A stretch of 64,000 nt of DNA, taken from NCBI RefSeq assembly GCF_903645305.1, contig NZ_CAHJXO010000001.1, positions 558,001-622,000 on the forward strand. Reading direction: 5' to 3'. Position numbers and translations under genes: made by a program. The notes below the pieces were generated by a model, which was not told where the DNA came from, made no database searches, and worked only from the letters and a program-made list of their open reading frames with translations. Positions within the stretch are counted from its first letter, which is position 1. Every line of letters starts with the position of its first letter. Origin of the DNA: Corynebacterium sp. Marseille-P4321 (GTDB lineage Bacteria; Actinomycetota; Actinomycetes; Mycobacteriales; Mycobacteriaceae). Below are positions 10,428 through 18,705 of this stretch, piece by piece.

Positions 10428-11693
10428 TTAAGCGAACATGCCCTCGCCGATGTAGCCCTCGTCCCCCACGCCCGGCACGATGAGGTAGGTGCCGGTGTTG
10501 GTGGTTTTCAGGTACTCGGTGAACATCTCGTCCCGCGACATCGACTTGTGCACGCGCGCGAAACGCTCCGGTGTCTTCGTGAACGCGATGAAGAACAGAC
10601 CCGCGTTCATGCGGCCCTGCTCGTTCGTGCCGTCGACGTAGTTGAAGGGGCGGCGCAGCATGCGGATGCCGTCGTTTTGCGCCGGGTGCACGTTGAACAG
10701 GTGGGACGCGCGGTCGATCTTCGGGTTGCCGCGCTCGTTGACCGCCTCGAAATCGGGCTCGGTGAACTCGTCGCCGCCGGACAGCGGAGCGCCGACCGGC
10801 TTGTCGCGGCCGGTCACGCGCTCCTGCTCGCGCAGCTGCAGCGTGTCCCACACCTCGATGTTCATGGCGATGCGGCGCACCGTCATGTACGTCCCGCCCG
10901 CGGCCCACGGCTGGGAGCTGTCGGCGGGAATCCACACGTGCTCCGCTAGCTCCGCGTCCTCGTCCGCGCGGATGTTTGCGGTGCCGTCCTTCTGGCCGAA
11001 CAGGTTGCGCGGCGTCGCCTGCTCCGTGCCGGTTGCACCCGCGCGCCCGAATCCGAGCTGGGTCCAGCGCAGCGTCGCGGTGGGCACGGCCAGGCGGGTG
11101 AGGTTGCGAATCGCGTGGCTTGCCACCTGCGGGTCGTTCGCGCACGCCTGGATGCAGATGTCGCCCTCGGAGAACTCGGGGCGCAAAAAGTCGTTGGTCA
11201 TCGTGGGCATCTCGGTGAACTCGGCGGGGAGTTTACCGGCAGTGCCCAGCTGCTCGCGGAAGAAGGAGCGGCCGAAGCCGAAGGTGAGCGTGAGCCCGGA
11301 GGGGCCGTGGTCGACCGCCTCGCCCGAGTCGTCCGGCGGGAAGCTGTCGCCGGTGCCGAACGCGCCCTTGGCCGAGACGTCGCCGCCGAGCGTGAGCCGG
11401 CGCGCCGCCGCGGTCCAGCGCTCAAGCAGGTCGATCACGTCCTCGCGGTCCGCCTTCTTCGAAATGTCGAACGCCGCGAAGTGCAGGTCGTTCTGCATGG
11501 GCGTGATGATCCCGGCTTGGTGCTCGCCGGCAAAGTCCACGATGAGCTCTTCGCTTATCGACGAACCCCCGGCCCCACCTGCCGTCTCCTTCTTCGCCCC
11601 GTCCTCGTTCGCGCACCCGGCGAGGGCGGCCGTGCTGGCCGCGCCCAGGGTGCCCAGGCCGCCGAGGGTGAGAAGCTGTCGCCGGCTGACCAT
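10428..11693 (-). CDS. efeB: DyP-type heme peroxidase EfeB (iron uptake)
   Basis: A 421-residue exported DyP peroxidase that works with EfeO and EfeU in ferrous/heme-iron acquisition. The N-terminus SRRQLLTLGG is a twin-arginine signal, and LAGC with Cys27 is a lipobox, so export is probably by Tat followed by lipidation. The DyP motif GQKDGT is at about residue 233, with RPFNYVDGTNEQG and AGLFFIAF towards the C-terminus. The ATG overlaps the efeO stop by one base (TAATG), giving translational coupling. A GCTTATCGACG repeat (11553-11563) falls in the linker after the signal peptide. Confidence 0.95.
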   Translation of the reverse strand: MVSRRQLLTLGGLGTLGAASTAALAGCANEDGAKKETAGGAGGSSISEELIVDFAGEHQAGIITPMQNDLHFAAFDISKKADREDVIDLLERWTAAARRLTLGGDVSAKGAFGTGDSFPPDDSGEAVDHGPSGLTLTFGFGRSFFREQLGTAGKLPAEFTEMPTMTNDFLRPEFSEGDICIQACANDPQVASHAIRNLTRLAVPTATLRWTQLGFGRAGATGTEQATPRNLFGQKDGTANIRADEDAELAEHVWIPADSSQPWAAGGTYMTVRRIAMNIEVWDTLQLREQERVTGRDKPVGAPLSGGDEFTEPDFEAVNERGNPKIDRASHLFNVHPAQNDGIRMLRRPFNYVDGTNEQGRMNAGLFFIAFTKTPERFARVHKSMSRDEMFTEYLKTTNTGTYLIVPGVGDEGYIGEGMFA

Positions 11694-12943
11694 TAGCCCA
11701 GCTCCAGCACGGTGCCGGTGAGCTGCGACAGCGGCTCGCGCAACGCGTCGAGCGCCCGGGTCAGCTCCGCCTGCGCGGCGGCGTCGACCGTGTCGTAGGA
11801 GACGAACCCGGTCTCGAGCGAGCCGTACTCCTTGAGCAGCTCCTCGACGTCGTCGTAGCGGTCGTTGATGTCTTGGACCAGCTTGGCGCCGGTTTCCCCG
11901 CGGTCCGCGGCGATGGGGGCGACCAGGTCGAACGCGATGCGCGAGCCCTGGATGTTCGCCGCGAAGTCGTAGAGGTCGGTGTGGCTCCACCAGTCCTCTT
12001 CGCCCGTGACCTTGGTGGTGGCCACCTCTTCCAGAAGCGAGATCGCGCCGTTGGACACCGAGTCGATGGTCAGCTGCTGGTCCTCGGCGAAGTTCGGGTC
12101 ATTGACCGTGTCAAACAGCTGGTTGACGTCGGCCACGAACAGCTCCGCGACCTCTTTGCGCTGGGCCGGGGTGGAGGGCTCCCAGTCCTGCCAGGCGTTT
12201 GCGCCGTCGGCGTTCTTGGCGTCCTTTTCCGGCACCCACAGATCCTTTTCCATGCGGTGGAAGCCGCGCCACTGGTCGAAGGAGGGGTCTTCCGCCTTCA
12301 GCTCGTCGGCTTCGGCGATGTAGTCCACCTCGCGGTAGTCGATCTTCGGGTCGAGGATGCCCAGTGCCTCCGCGATCGGCTCGATGCGCTCGTAGTGCAC
12401 GCGCGAGGTGGTGTAGAGCTCGCGCGCCTTCTCGTCGTCGCCGGAGGCGTAGGCGGCGGCGAACTCCTCCGCGAGGGGGACGAACTCGGCCACTTCGTTT
12501 TTGGCAAAGTTGACGTAGGAGGCGACGGCGTCGTCGAAACGCTGCTGGTCCGACTCGTCGACGGACACGGCCTCGCCGGTGACTGTGAACGCGCTTTGGC
12601 CGACGTTCGGGCCGCGCAGGCCCGGCTTGCAAGCGGTGAAGTAGTCGCCCGGCATGAGCGAGACCGTCAGGTCGGCCGTCTCGCCGGGGGCGATGTTCTC
12701 GCGCTCGGCGATGACGCGCAGGCCGTCGCTGGCGAGCAGGTAAAACTCCGTCACCTGGCTACCGGTGTTGTTGATCCTGAACGTGCGCGCGCCGGATTCG
12801 GCGCTGTCGGTGCTCACGGCGCAGGTTTCGGCATCGGAGGTGACTTCGATGCTGTCGGCGTTGGCGGCGTTTTCCACGCACGACGTGAGCGTTAGTGTCA
12901 CTGGCAGTGCGGCCGCGGCAACGAGGGTTCGGCGGTGTGACAT
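11693..12943 (-). CDS. efeO: Iron uptake lipoprotein EfeO
   Basis: A 416-residue surface lipoprotein that binds iron and passes it to EfeU. It has a signal peptide with a lipobox ending at Cys22 (LTLTSC). A cupredoxin-like N-terminal domain follows (TFRINNTGSQVTEFYLL, GDYFTACKPGL), then the imelysin/M75 domain with HYERIEP (an HxxE metal motif) and QWRGFHRMEKDLW. The stop overlaps the efeB start and the start overlaps the efeU stop, both as TAATG. The ATG at 12943 gives a proper signal peptide, whereas a long upstream reading-frame extension runs into efeU. Confidence 0.95.
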   Translation of the reverse strand: MSHRRTLVAAAALPVTLTLTSCVENAANADSIEVTSDAETCAVSTDSAESGARTFRINNTGSQVTEFYLLASDGLRVIAERENIAPGETADLTVSLMPGDYFTACKPGLRGPNVGQSAFTVTGEAVSVDESDQQRFDDAVASYVNFAKNEVAEFVPLAEEFAAAYASGDDEKARELYTTSRVHYERIEPIAEALGILDPKIDYREVDYIAEADELKAEDPSFDQWRGFHRMEKDLWVPEKDAKNADGANAWQDWEPSTPAQRKEVAELFVADVNQLFDTVNDPNFAEDQQLTIDSVSNGAISLLEEVATTKVTGEEDWWSHTDLYDFAANIQGSRIAFDLVAPIAADRGETGAKLVQDINDRYDDVEELLKEYGSLETGFVSYDTVDAAAQAELTRALDALREPLSQLTGTVLELG

Positions 12944-13890
12944 TAGATTTCCTTTCTTACGGGAACAGGGTGCGTATCGACGGCCTCCGGCCGCCCCACC
13001 CCCCGGTCCCGACGAACGTGGTTCACAAAAATTGGGACAACAACGGCGATGTAGATGGCCCAGCCGATGACCTGCAGCCAACTCATCTTCGGCTCGAACC
13101 CGGTGAGCGCGTTGACCAAGGTGGCGATCGGTCCGGTGGGGTCGATGGCGTGCTCGAAATCGAATGCCCAACCGAAGGGGAACGACGCCATCCAGAACGG
13201 GTACGCCGCAAACCCCACGAGCACCTCCCCGGTGCGCGGGTGCGTCGGGGCGATCGGTGCGCCGGAGAACGGCCCCGGCAAGAATTGCGCCTCCTGCAGG
13301 TCGTGGATGGCGTAGGCGAGGATGCCTGCGGCCACGACAATGAGCAGCGCGGAAGACACCTGCATGAACGTGCGCATGTTCATCTGCAGCGCGCCCTTGT
13401 AGATGGCGTAGCCCATCACCAGCGCCACACCGATGCCGAGGAACGCCCCGATGACCGCCGCCGGCTGCACCACCCACCCCCACATCAGCAGCGTCAGCTC
13501 GAGGCCCTCGCGCGCAACGGTGATGAACGCGAGCCAGAACATCGCCTTCGCGCCGGCCGCGACAGCGTCGCCCGTCTTGGCGTCGAGGACTTTGCGCACC
13601 ATGCCGTCTTTGTTGGACATGGACAGCACCATGCCGGTGATCATGGCCACCGCGACCAGCGACAGCGTGCCGCCGATGGCCTCCTGGGCGCGGAAGCTTA
13701 AGCCGTAGCGGCCGAAGGTGAACAGGGCACCGAGGACGACGCAGATGGCCACCGCGAGCCCGACACCCCACCAGAGGCTGCGACGGGCGCCGACGGCATC
13801 GCGCCGGTCCAGGCCGGCGAGCAGGATGCCGACGATCAGCGAGGCCTCGAGGCCTTCTCGCAGGCCGACCAGGAATGCGGCGAGAAACAT
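12943..13890 (-). CDS. efeU: Iron permease EfeU (FTR1 family)
   Basis: A 315-residue integral membrane ferrous iron permease of the OFeT/FTR1 family, with about seven hydrophobic segments. Two REGLE motifs, at residues 11-15 and about 127 (AREGLELTLL), provide the paired Glu residues that bind iron. It is the first gene of efeUOB. TAGCGT at 13897-13902 lies 6 bases before the ATG, so the transcript is probably leaderless, and a DtxR-type box lies just upstream. Confidence 0.96.
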   Translation of the reverse strand: MFLAAFLVGLREGLEASLIVGILLAGLDRRDAVGARRSLWWGVGLAVAICVVLGALFTFGRYGLSFRAQEAIGGTLSLVAVAMITGMVLSMSNKDGMVRKVLDAKTGDAVAAGAKAMFWLAFITVAREGLELTLLMWGWVVQPAAVIGAFLGIGVALVMGYAIYKGALQMNMRTFMQVSSALLIVVAAGILAYAIHDLQEAQFLPGPFSGAPIAPTHPRTGEVLVGFAAYPFWMASFPFGWAFDFEHAIDPTGPIATLVNALTGFEPKMSWLQVIGWAIYIAVVVPIFVNHVRRDRGVGRPEAVDTHPVPVRKEI

Positions 13891-13918
13891 GAACTCACGC
13901 TAAACCACCGCGTATGAG

Positions 13919-13937
13919 CCAGGCAAGTCTAACCTAA
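13919..13937 (-). promoter_or_regulatory. DtxR-type iron box upstream of efeUOB
   Basis: On the minus strand 13937-13929 reads TTAGGTTAG, a perfect left half of the DtxR operator consensus TTAGGTTAGSCTAACCTAA. The other half (13919-13927) matches 5 of 9. A second weaker half-site, TTAGGCTTG (plus strand, 13939-13947), lies immediately next to it. The box is about 20-40 bases upstream of the efeU -10 hexamer. This implies iron-dependent repression of efeUOB by DtxR, as known for other corynebacterial iron-uptake genes. Confidence 0.72.
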
Positions 13938-13975
13938 CTTAGGCTTGTCTAGCTACCCCGAAATGGTGTGCCGGC

Positions 13976-15460
13976 CTAGCGGCGCGTCACCTTGCCCGTG
14001 GCCTGCGCCACCGGCGTGACCACAGAGGATTTGGCCGCCCACCAGCCGGCGGCAGTCACCGCGGCGGCGAGAATGAATATCAGCGTGCCAGTCCAGTCCG
14101 CGGCGTACACGCCGGGGTCCACGTCGCCTCGCGCGGCGAACATCGCGTTCATGTTGCGACGCAGCCCGGTGGTGAGCACCAGGAAGACGTGCACCACGGT
14201 AAACACCACGAAGTAGATCATGGTGGGGAAGTGCACCGCCCGGGCCCAGGACACCGGGAGCCAGGTCCATCCCTTCGGCCACATCCCGCTCATGCGGAAC
14301 CCCGACACGATTGCCAGTGGCGCGGCGATGAACACGGTGGTGAAGTATGCGAGCTCCTGCAGCGCGTTGTAGAACACCCAGCCGTTCTCCGTGGGCCAGT
14401 CCAGTGAGAGGTACTGCAGCCCTGCGGATACGGCGTTCGGGATTGTCTCCCAGCTTGTCGGGACGATGCGCACCCACTGTCCGGTGGTGAACAGCAGCAC
14501 GTAGAAGATCACGCCGAGCGCCACCCAGGCGACGTCGAGGCACTGGTGCAGCCATAGTGTCACCGAGATCTTCTTGCCTCCGCGTTTCGGTTGCCAGTAG
14601 GCCTCGGGGCGTTGTTCGCGGCGCACGTCGATGCCTGTTTTCACGATCATCGCCATGAGGAACATGTTGAAAAAGTGCGCCCAGTTCAACCACGCCGGCA
14701 GCCCCACAGGAGCACCGTCCGGCAGCGGCTGCTCGCCGTCGTAGCGCGCGATGAAGTCCGCACCGGCGTCGGTGCCCAGGAACCAGCGCGAACCCGCCAC
14801 TCCCAGCAACAGCAGCCCGAGCGCGAGGAGCAGCGCGCCCCACGAACGGTTTCGCGATTGCTTATCGACGGCTCCCGCCGCCTGCGCAGGCTCCGGTTTC
14901 GGCGCAGGCTCGGCAGTAGGGGACAGCGCCGCGGTGGGGGACAGCGCCGCGGTGGGGGACAGCGCCGCGGTGGGGGCTGCGGAAGCCGGATCGGTTTCAG
15001 GCTCCACGCTGGGCGTCTCCTGCACCACGGGCACAAGCGCGGTGGTGCCTGCGGGGGGCCACGGCTCGCCGCCGGGCGTACGGGGCAGGCCGCGGCGCAC
15101 TTGCACCTCGGTGAGCTCGACACCATCGGTTTCTGAGGCAGCGGGTGTAGCGGTAGCTGCGTTTGCGGAGTCCTCGTCCTCGCGGGGCAGGTCCTGCGGC
15201 GCTGGCGCGTCGACCCACGCGGTGCTGCCAGCTGGTGGCCACGGCTCACCGCCGGGCGTACGCGGCAAGCCGCGGCGCAGCGGGACCTCCACGCGGGCAC
15301 CGTGATCAGCTGGTGCAGGCACCGCCGCAGCGACCGGCGAAGACGATGCAGCAGCATTGCCCTCCTGCGGTGCGGGGCCCTCAACTTCAACGGTGCCAGC
15401 AGGCGGCCACGGTTCGCCGCCCTCCACCCGGGGCAGCCCCCGGCGCAGCTCAACGCGCAT
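13976..15460 (-). CDS. Cytochrome b/b6-type membrane protein with repeated proline-rich N-terminus
   Basis: A 494-residue protein. Residues 1 to about 190 are soluble and low complexity. They hold three copies of RRGLPR..GGEPWPPAG (about 6-22, 62-78, 122-138) and a three-fold SPTAAL repeat. The C-terminal half has about five membrane segments with His residues in NWAHFFNMF, LWLHQCLDVAW and ARAVHFPTMIYFVVFTVVHVF. This is the pattern of the b-type cytochrome domain of formate dehydrogenase/hydrogenase gamma subunits. It probably carries heme b and passes electrons to or from quinone. The start overlaps the etfA stop (TAATG), so it is co-translated with the electron transfer flavoprotein. The partner enzyme is unknown. 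Confidence 0.8.
   Translation of the reverse strand: MRVELRRGLPRVEGGEPWPPAGTVEVEGPAPQEGNAAASSSPVAAAVPAPADHGARVEVPLRRGLPRTPGGEPWPPAGSTAWVDAPAPQDLPREDEDSANAATATPAASETDGVELTEVQVRRGLPRTPGGEPWPPAGTTALVPVVQETPSVEPETDPASAAPTAALSPTAALSPTAALSPTAEPAPKPEPAQAAGAVDKQSRNRSWGALLLALGLLLLGVAGSRWFLGTDAGADFIARYDGEQPLPDGAPVGLPAWLNWAHFFNMFLMAMIVKTGIDVRREQRPEAYWQPKRGGKKISVTLWLHQCLDVAWVALGVIFYVLLFTTGQWVRIVPTSWETIPNAVSAGLQYLSLDWPTENGWVFYNALQELAYFTTVFIAAPLAIVSGFRMSGMWPKGWTWLPVSWARAVHFPTMIYFVVFTVVHVFLVLTTGLRRNMNAMFAARGDVDPGVYAADWTGTLIFILAAAVTAAGWWAAKSSVVTPVAQATGKVTRR
14916..14980 (-). repeat. 18-bp tandem repeat inside the cytochrome b gene
   Basis: Three consecutive 18-base units (plus-strand GTGGGGGACAGCGCCGCG, the first with one change) at 14916-14933, 14934-14951 and 14952-14969, followed by a partial fourth. 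They encode the SPTAAL repeats of the linker on the minus strand. Because the unit is a multiple of three, copy-number change would alter linker length without a frameshift. Confidence 0.9.
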
Positions 15461-16464
15461 TAGCTTTGGGCCTTCCCGGGTTCGGTCCTGGGCTCGATGC
15501 CATCCTCGGTCCGGGCCTCGATCTCTTTGATTAGGTCGGGGACCACGTCGAAGATATCGCCGATGATTCCGAAGTCGGCGATGTCGAAGATCGGGGCATC
15601 CTCGTCGTTGTTGATCGCCACGATGACATCGGAGGTCTGCATGCCCACCAGGTGCTGCACGGCGCCGGAAATCCCCACGCCGATGTAGAGCTTCGGGCTG
15701 ACCATCACGCCGGTCTGGCCGATCTGTGCTTCGTAGCCCACCTGGTCTTCGTCAACCGCGGAGCGCGTCGCGCCGACAGCGGCTCCTAGTGCGTCGGCAA
15801 GCCCGCCCACGAGGTCTTCGAACATGTCGGCATCGCCGAGCGAGACACCACCCGCAACCACTTTCTCGGCGGTGACCAGGTCAGGGCGGGTGGACGTGCG
15901 CTCCACCGGGGTGACGGACTCGATCGTCGCGCCGCGGCGACCTGAGGGCTCAACTGTGAGCGTCCCAACAGCGCCCGCGGCCGGTTCCGCGCGGCGCTCG
16001 ATGGCGCCGGGGCGCACGGTGATCACGGGAGCGGAGTGTGTCGCAGCCGCGGTGGCGGAAAAGGCGCCGCCGTAGTTTTGGTGGTCGGTGACGATGCCCT
16101 CGTCGTCGCGGCGCACGTCAGTTGCGTCAGTGAGCAGCGCCTTCCCGGCGCGCACTGCGACGCCCCCCGCCACATCGCGGCCGCGAACGGTGTGCGCGAA
16201 CAGGGCTGCGACTGGGTGGTAGGTGTCGAAGGCGGCCACGGTTGCGTCGATAAGCGCAATGCTTTGCACTTGCTTATCGACGTCTACAGTCACCACCACC
16301 TCAGCCCCGAGCCGACCGAGTTCCTCGGCATGCGCGGCGTTCGTGGTGAGCACTACCGGCGTGCCGACCGCAGAAGCCGCGCCGATCAGCTCGGCGGCGC
16401 CAAGGTCGACGCTGCCGTCGAAGGAGATGTCCGGGACAACGAGGACCGCGTTGGAAACTGGCAT
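15460..16464 (-). CDS. etfA: Electron transfer flavoprotein alpha subunit
   Basis: A 334-residue FAD-carrying ETF subunit. The C-terminal FAD signature is intact (LYIGVGISGAVQHLVGMQ, then VIVAINNDEDAPIF near residue 285). The N-terminal domain is the usual ETF Rossmann-like fold. It accepts electrons from acyl-CoA and related dehydrogenases. It lies 14 bases downstream of etfB and overlaps the cytochrome b gene by one base. Two GCTTATCGACG repeats in inverted orientation (16245-16282) sit within it and can form an 11-bp stem in the mRNA. Confidence 0.95.
   Translation of the reverse strand: MPVSNAVLVVPDISFDGSVDLGAAELIGAASAVGTPVVLTTNAAHAEELGRLGAEVVVTVDVDKQVQSIALIDATVAAFDTYHPVAALFAHTVRGRDVAGGVAVRAGKALLTDATDVRRDDEGIVTDHQNYGGAFSATAAATHSAPVITVRPGAIERRAEPAAGAVGTLTVEPSGRRGATIESVTPVERTSTRPDLVTAEKVVAGGVSLGDADMFEDLVGGLADALGAAVGATRSAVDEDQVGYEAQIGQTGVMVSPKLYIGVGISGAVQHLVGMQTSDVIVAINNDEDAPIFDIADFGIIGDIFDVVPDLIKEIEARTEDGIEPRTEPGKAQS
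16245..16282. repeat. Inverted pair of the GCTTATCGACG repeat within etfA
   Basis: CGTCGATAAGC at 16245-16255 and GCTTATCGACG at 16272-16282 are perfect inverted copies separated by 16 bases, giving an 11-bp stem. The pair encodes ALIDA and VDKQ in etfA. In Neisseria and Haemophilus, close inverted pairs of uptake sequences are common, but there mostly as terminators between genes. Confidence 0.9.
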
Positions 16465-16478
16465 GACCCTTGTACTCC

Positions 16479-17264
16479 TTAGATCAAGTTCTTCTCGGCG
16501 AGGAAGTCGGCGAGCTGCGCGGCCGACGTGGACGAGGCATCGATGATCTCCCCGCGCTCACGGGCGGGTCGGCGAGCGATGTCCACCATGATTGCGCGTG
16601 GCGTGGTGAAATCCTCCGCGTCAATGCCTAGGTCCGCAAGCGTGTAGGTGGAAAGCTCTTTCTTCTTCGCAGCCATGAGTCCCTTGAAATTAGGGAAGCG
16701 GGCGTCGGCGAACTCGTCGGAAACCGCCGCAATGACGGGCAGTTCCGCGGAAAGTTTCACGGTGGCTCCGTCGGACGCCTGGGTGGCGCGCGCTGTGGAA
16801 CCTTCCACGGTGAGCTCGGTCAGGTTGGTCAGCGCCGGCCAATCCAGGTGCGCGCCGAGCATGGCCGGCATCACCCCAGATGCACCGTCGGACGACATCG
16901 CGCCGGTGAGCACCAAGTCGTACGGCTGCCGGCGAATGAGTGCGGCGAGGACCTCTGCGGTGAGTGTGACGTCGGCACCAACCAGCGCGTCGTCAGTGAC
17001 CACGCAGGCCTCGTCCGCACCCATCGCGATGCCGCGCCGCGCCGCCTCCGCAGCGGAAGCCGGGCCCACCGTAAGAATGTCCACCTGCACGCTTTCGCGC
17101 CCCTGCGCTTCCGCAATACGCAGTGCGGCCTCTACTGCACGCTCGCCGACCTCGTCTGCTGCCACGTCGCCTGAGCGGTCGGTCAAGCCCGTCTCCAGGT
17201 TCATGTCGCGGTCGCTGTAAGTGTCGGGCACTTCTTTCAGCAGCACTGCAATGCGCACAGCCAC
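16479..17264 (-). CDS. etfB: Electron transfer flavoprotein beta subunit
   Basis: A 261-residue ETF beta subunit (AMP-binding half of the heterodimer). It begins VRIAVLLKEVPDTYSDRD, with the family core GADEACVVTDDALVGAD and LVLTGAMSSDGASGVMPAMLGAHLDWP. It starts at GTG 17264, preceded by GAGGAG. It is the first gene of the etfB-etfA-cytochrome b unit on the minus strand. Confidence 0.95.
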   Translation of the reverse strand: MAVRIAVLLKEVPDTYSDRDMNLETGLTDRSGDVAADEVGERAVEAALRIAEAQGRESVQVDILTVGPASAAEAARRGIAMGADEACVVTDDALVGADVTLTAEVLAALIRRQPYDLVLTGAMSSDGASGVMPAMLGAHLDWPALTNLTELTVEGSTARATQASDGATVKLSAELPVIAAVSDEFADARFPNFKGLMAAKKKELSTYTLADLGIDAEDFTTPRAIMVDIARRPARERGEIIDASSTSAAQLADFLAEKNLI

Positions 17265-17387
17265 TCCTCACTCAAGTTCAAATCAACCGGATATACGTGC
17301 CGGAATCGACCCGCAGTCTATCGCACCGCCCCGACGCGCTTGCAGGCGCCGGTAGAGCGGCCTGCAGGCAGGGAAGCCTCTCGGCTG

Positions 17388-18194
17388 CTAGAAACCGAAA
17401 TCGAAGTCGAAGCCGCCGCCCAGGTCGCCCCCGAAATCCCCGCCGAAGTCTCCACCCATATCGCCCATATCACCCATGCCGCTGGCATCCCCCATGCCGT
17501 CCATGCCGTCCATGCCTTCAGCTCCACCGAAATCGCCCGCCTCAAACTCGGACGCGGAAGGCGTTCCAGCCATGCCCGCAAACATGGCGGAGTAGAACAT
17601 CATCGAGCTCGCCGCCCACATGCCCGTCATCATCGCGGGCGCCCACCACGCGGTGGAGTACCAGCCTGCGGGCACAGGGCGACCTGCCACTGCGCCGCCC
17701 GGGTAGTAGTGCGGTGTTTCCGCAGTCGCGTGCGGGGAGGCGGTGACCACGGTGCCGTCTTCCTGTGTCACCGAGCGTGTCTCAGTCACGCGGCCCGCCT
17801 CGCGCTGCCCCTCCAGCTCCGGAAGCTGCGGCCCGGCGGGCATACCCATAATCTCGCGGGCCGCGTTCACGTAGTGCAGCCCCTCGAGCGCGGACTCGCG
17901 CGCCAGCATGGCCTGCTTGGCGGTGCGTGCATCTGCGAGGCCAGCCGAAGCCGCGTTGAAGCGTTCGGACGCGTCGGCCATCGCCTGCTGCGAGGCGGTG
18001 TCGTTGCCCGAGATGTTAAGCACCTGCGAGCCGAGGCGGTCGGTCCACCTCTTCGCGTCCGCCAGTGCGTCTTCAAACTGCAGTTGCTCGCGCTGCTGGA
18101 TTTGCTTCTGCGACCCTTGGCCGCCACCGCCACCGGACATGCTCATTAAGGCGCCGACGGCCATCACGATCAGGAGGAGTGTAAGTAGGCTCAT
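17388..18194 (-). CDS. Membrane-anchored protein with Met/Gly/Asp-rich tail, function unknown
   Basis: A 268-residue protein. Residues 1-20 form one membrane segment (SLLTLLLIVMAVGALMSMSG). A helical region with likely coiled coil follows (about 30-110, QKQIQQREQLQFEDALADA onwards), then a hydrophobic Trp/Met-rich stretch (GWYSTAWWAPAMMTGMW), and a tail made of MDGMG, GDFGG and FDFDF repeats. I do not recognise a catalytic motif. TACACT at 18202-18207 lies 7 bases before the ATG, so a leaderless start is likely. Related proteins are often called conserved hypothetical in corynebacteria. Confidence 0.75.
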   Translation of the reverse strand: MSLLTLLLIVMAVGALMSMSGGGGGQGSQKQIQQREQLQFEDALADAKRWTDRLGSQVLNISGNDTASQQAMADASERFNAASAGLADARTAKQAMLARESALEGLHYVNAAREIMGMPAGPQLPELEGQREAGRVTETRSVTQEDGTVVTASPHATAETPHYYPGGAVAGRPVPAGWYSTAWWAPAMMTGMWAASSMMFYSAMFAGMAGTPSASEFEAGDFGGAEGMDGMDGMGDASGMGDMGDMGGDFGGDFGGDLGGGFDFDFGF

Positions 18195-18313
18195 GCCGCC
18201 AAGTGTAACGGTCTCGCCGACGCGGCCTTTGGAGCTGTTTGGTCACGGGCGGGCAGGTGGGCTACACTTCCGTGCAGCATTTCGGCTTCATTGCGGGCCG
18301 GAAATCGCGTTTT

Positions 18314-18388
18314 GGGAATGTCGTATAGTGGCTAATACCTCAGCCTTCCAAGCTGAAGACGCGGGTTCGATTCCCGTCATTCCCTCCA
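18314..18388 (+). tRNA. tRNA-Gly (anticodon TCC)
   Basis: The acceptor stem GGGAATG (18314-18320) pairs with CATTCCC (18378-18384). The anticodon stem-loop TCAGC-CTTCCAA-GCTGA gives anticodon TCC. The T arm is CGGGTTCGATTCCCG. A CCA triplet follows the discriminator T at 18386-18388. A strong terminator lies 15 bases further on. Confidence 0.95.
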
Positions 18389-18403
18389 AAGTTTCCGCAG
18401 TTC

Positions 18404-18436
18404 AACGCCGGTCCCAAACTTGGGGCCGGCGTTTTT
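18404..18436 (+). terminator. Rho-independent terminator after tRNA-Gly
   Basis: A 12-bp stem (AACGCCGGTCCC with GGGGCCGGCGTT, one G-T pair) and a 6-base loop, running straight into five T residues. It terminates the tRNA-Gly transcript. Confidence 0.9.
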
Positions 18437-18484
18437 GTGCCCTCAATTGTCGGATGGTTTTTGTGCCCCGCTACAATGGCTGTC

Positions 18485-18512
18485 TTGAGTCGCGCGACAG
18501 TGTCGATACAGT
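18485..18512 (+). promoter_or_regulatory. Promoter of tRNA-Pro
   Basis: TTGAGT (18485-18490) and TACAGT (18507-18512) with 16-base spacing fit a housekeeping sigma promoter, about 40 bases before the tRNA-Pro gene. Confidence 0.6.
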
Positions 18513-18551
18513 GCTTCGCGGGGCTTGACACCGAGGCGGTTTTGCCGCCCA

Positions 18552-18625
18552 CGGGGCGTGGCGCAGCTTGGTAGCGCACCTGCTTTGGGAGCAGGGGGTC
18601 GCAGGTTCAAATCCTGTCGCCCCGA
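18552..18625 (+). tRNA. tRNA-Pro (anticodon TGG)
   Basis: The acceptor stem CGGGGCG (18552-18558) pairs with CGCCCCG (18618-18624). The anticodon stem-loop CCTGC-TTTGGGA-GCAGG gives TGG. The T arm is CAGGTTCAAATCCTG. CCA is not encoded. Confidence 0.95.
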
Positions 18626-18630
18626 CAAAG

Positions 18631-18656
18631 GCGGGGCCGTGTAACAGCGGCCCCGC
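18631..18656 (+). terminator. Hairpin after tRNA-Pro
   Basis: A perfect 9-bp GC stem (GCGGGGCCG with CGGCCCCGC) with an 8-base loop. No clear T-run follows, so it may be a processing or partial termination site between tRNA-Pro and tig. Confidence 0.6.
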
Positions 18657-18705
18657 CGCATAACACGTAAGAAGACGAAGACCAGATCTAGTACAGGAGA
18701 AATCC

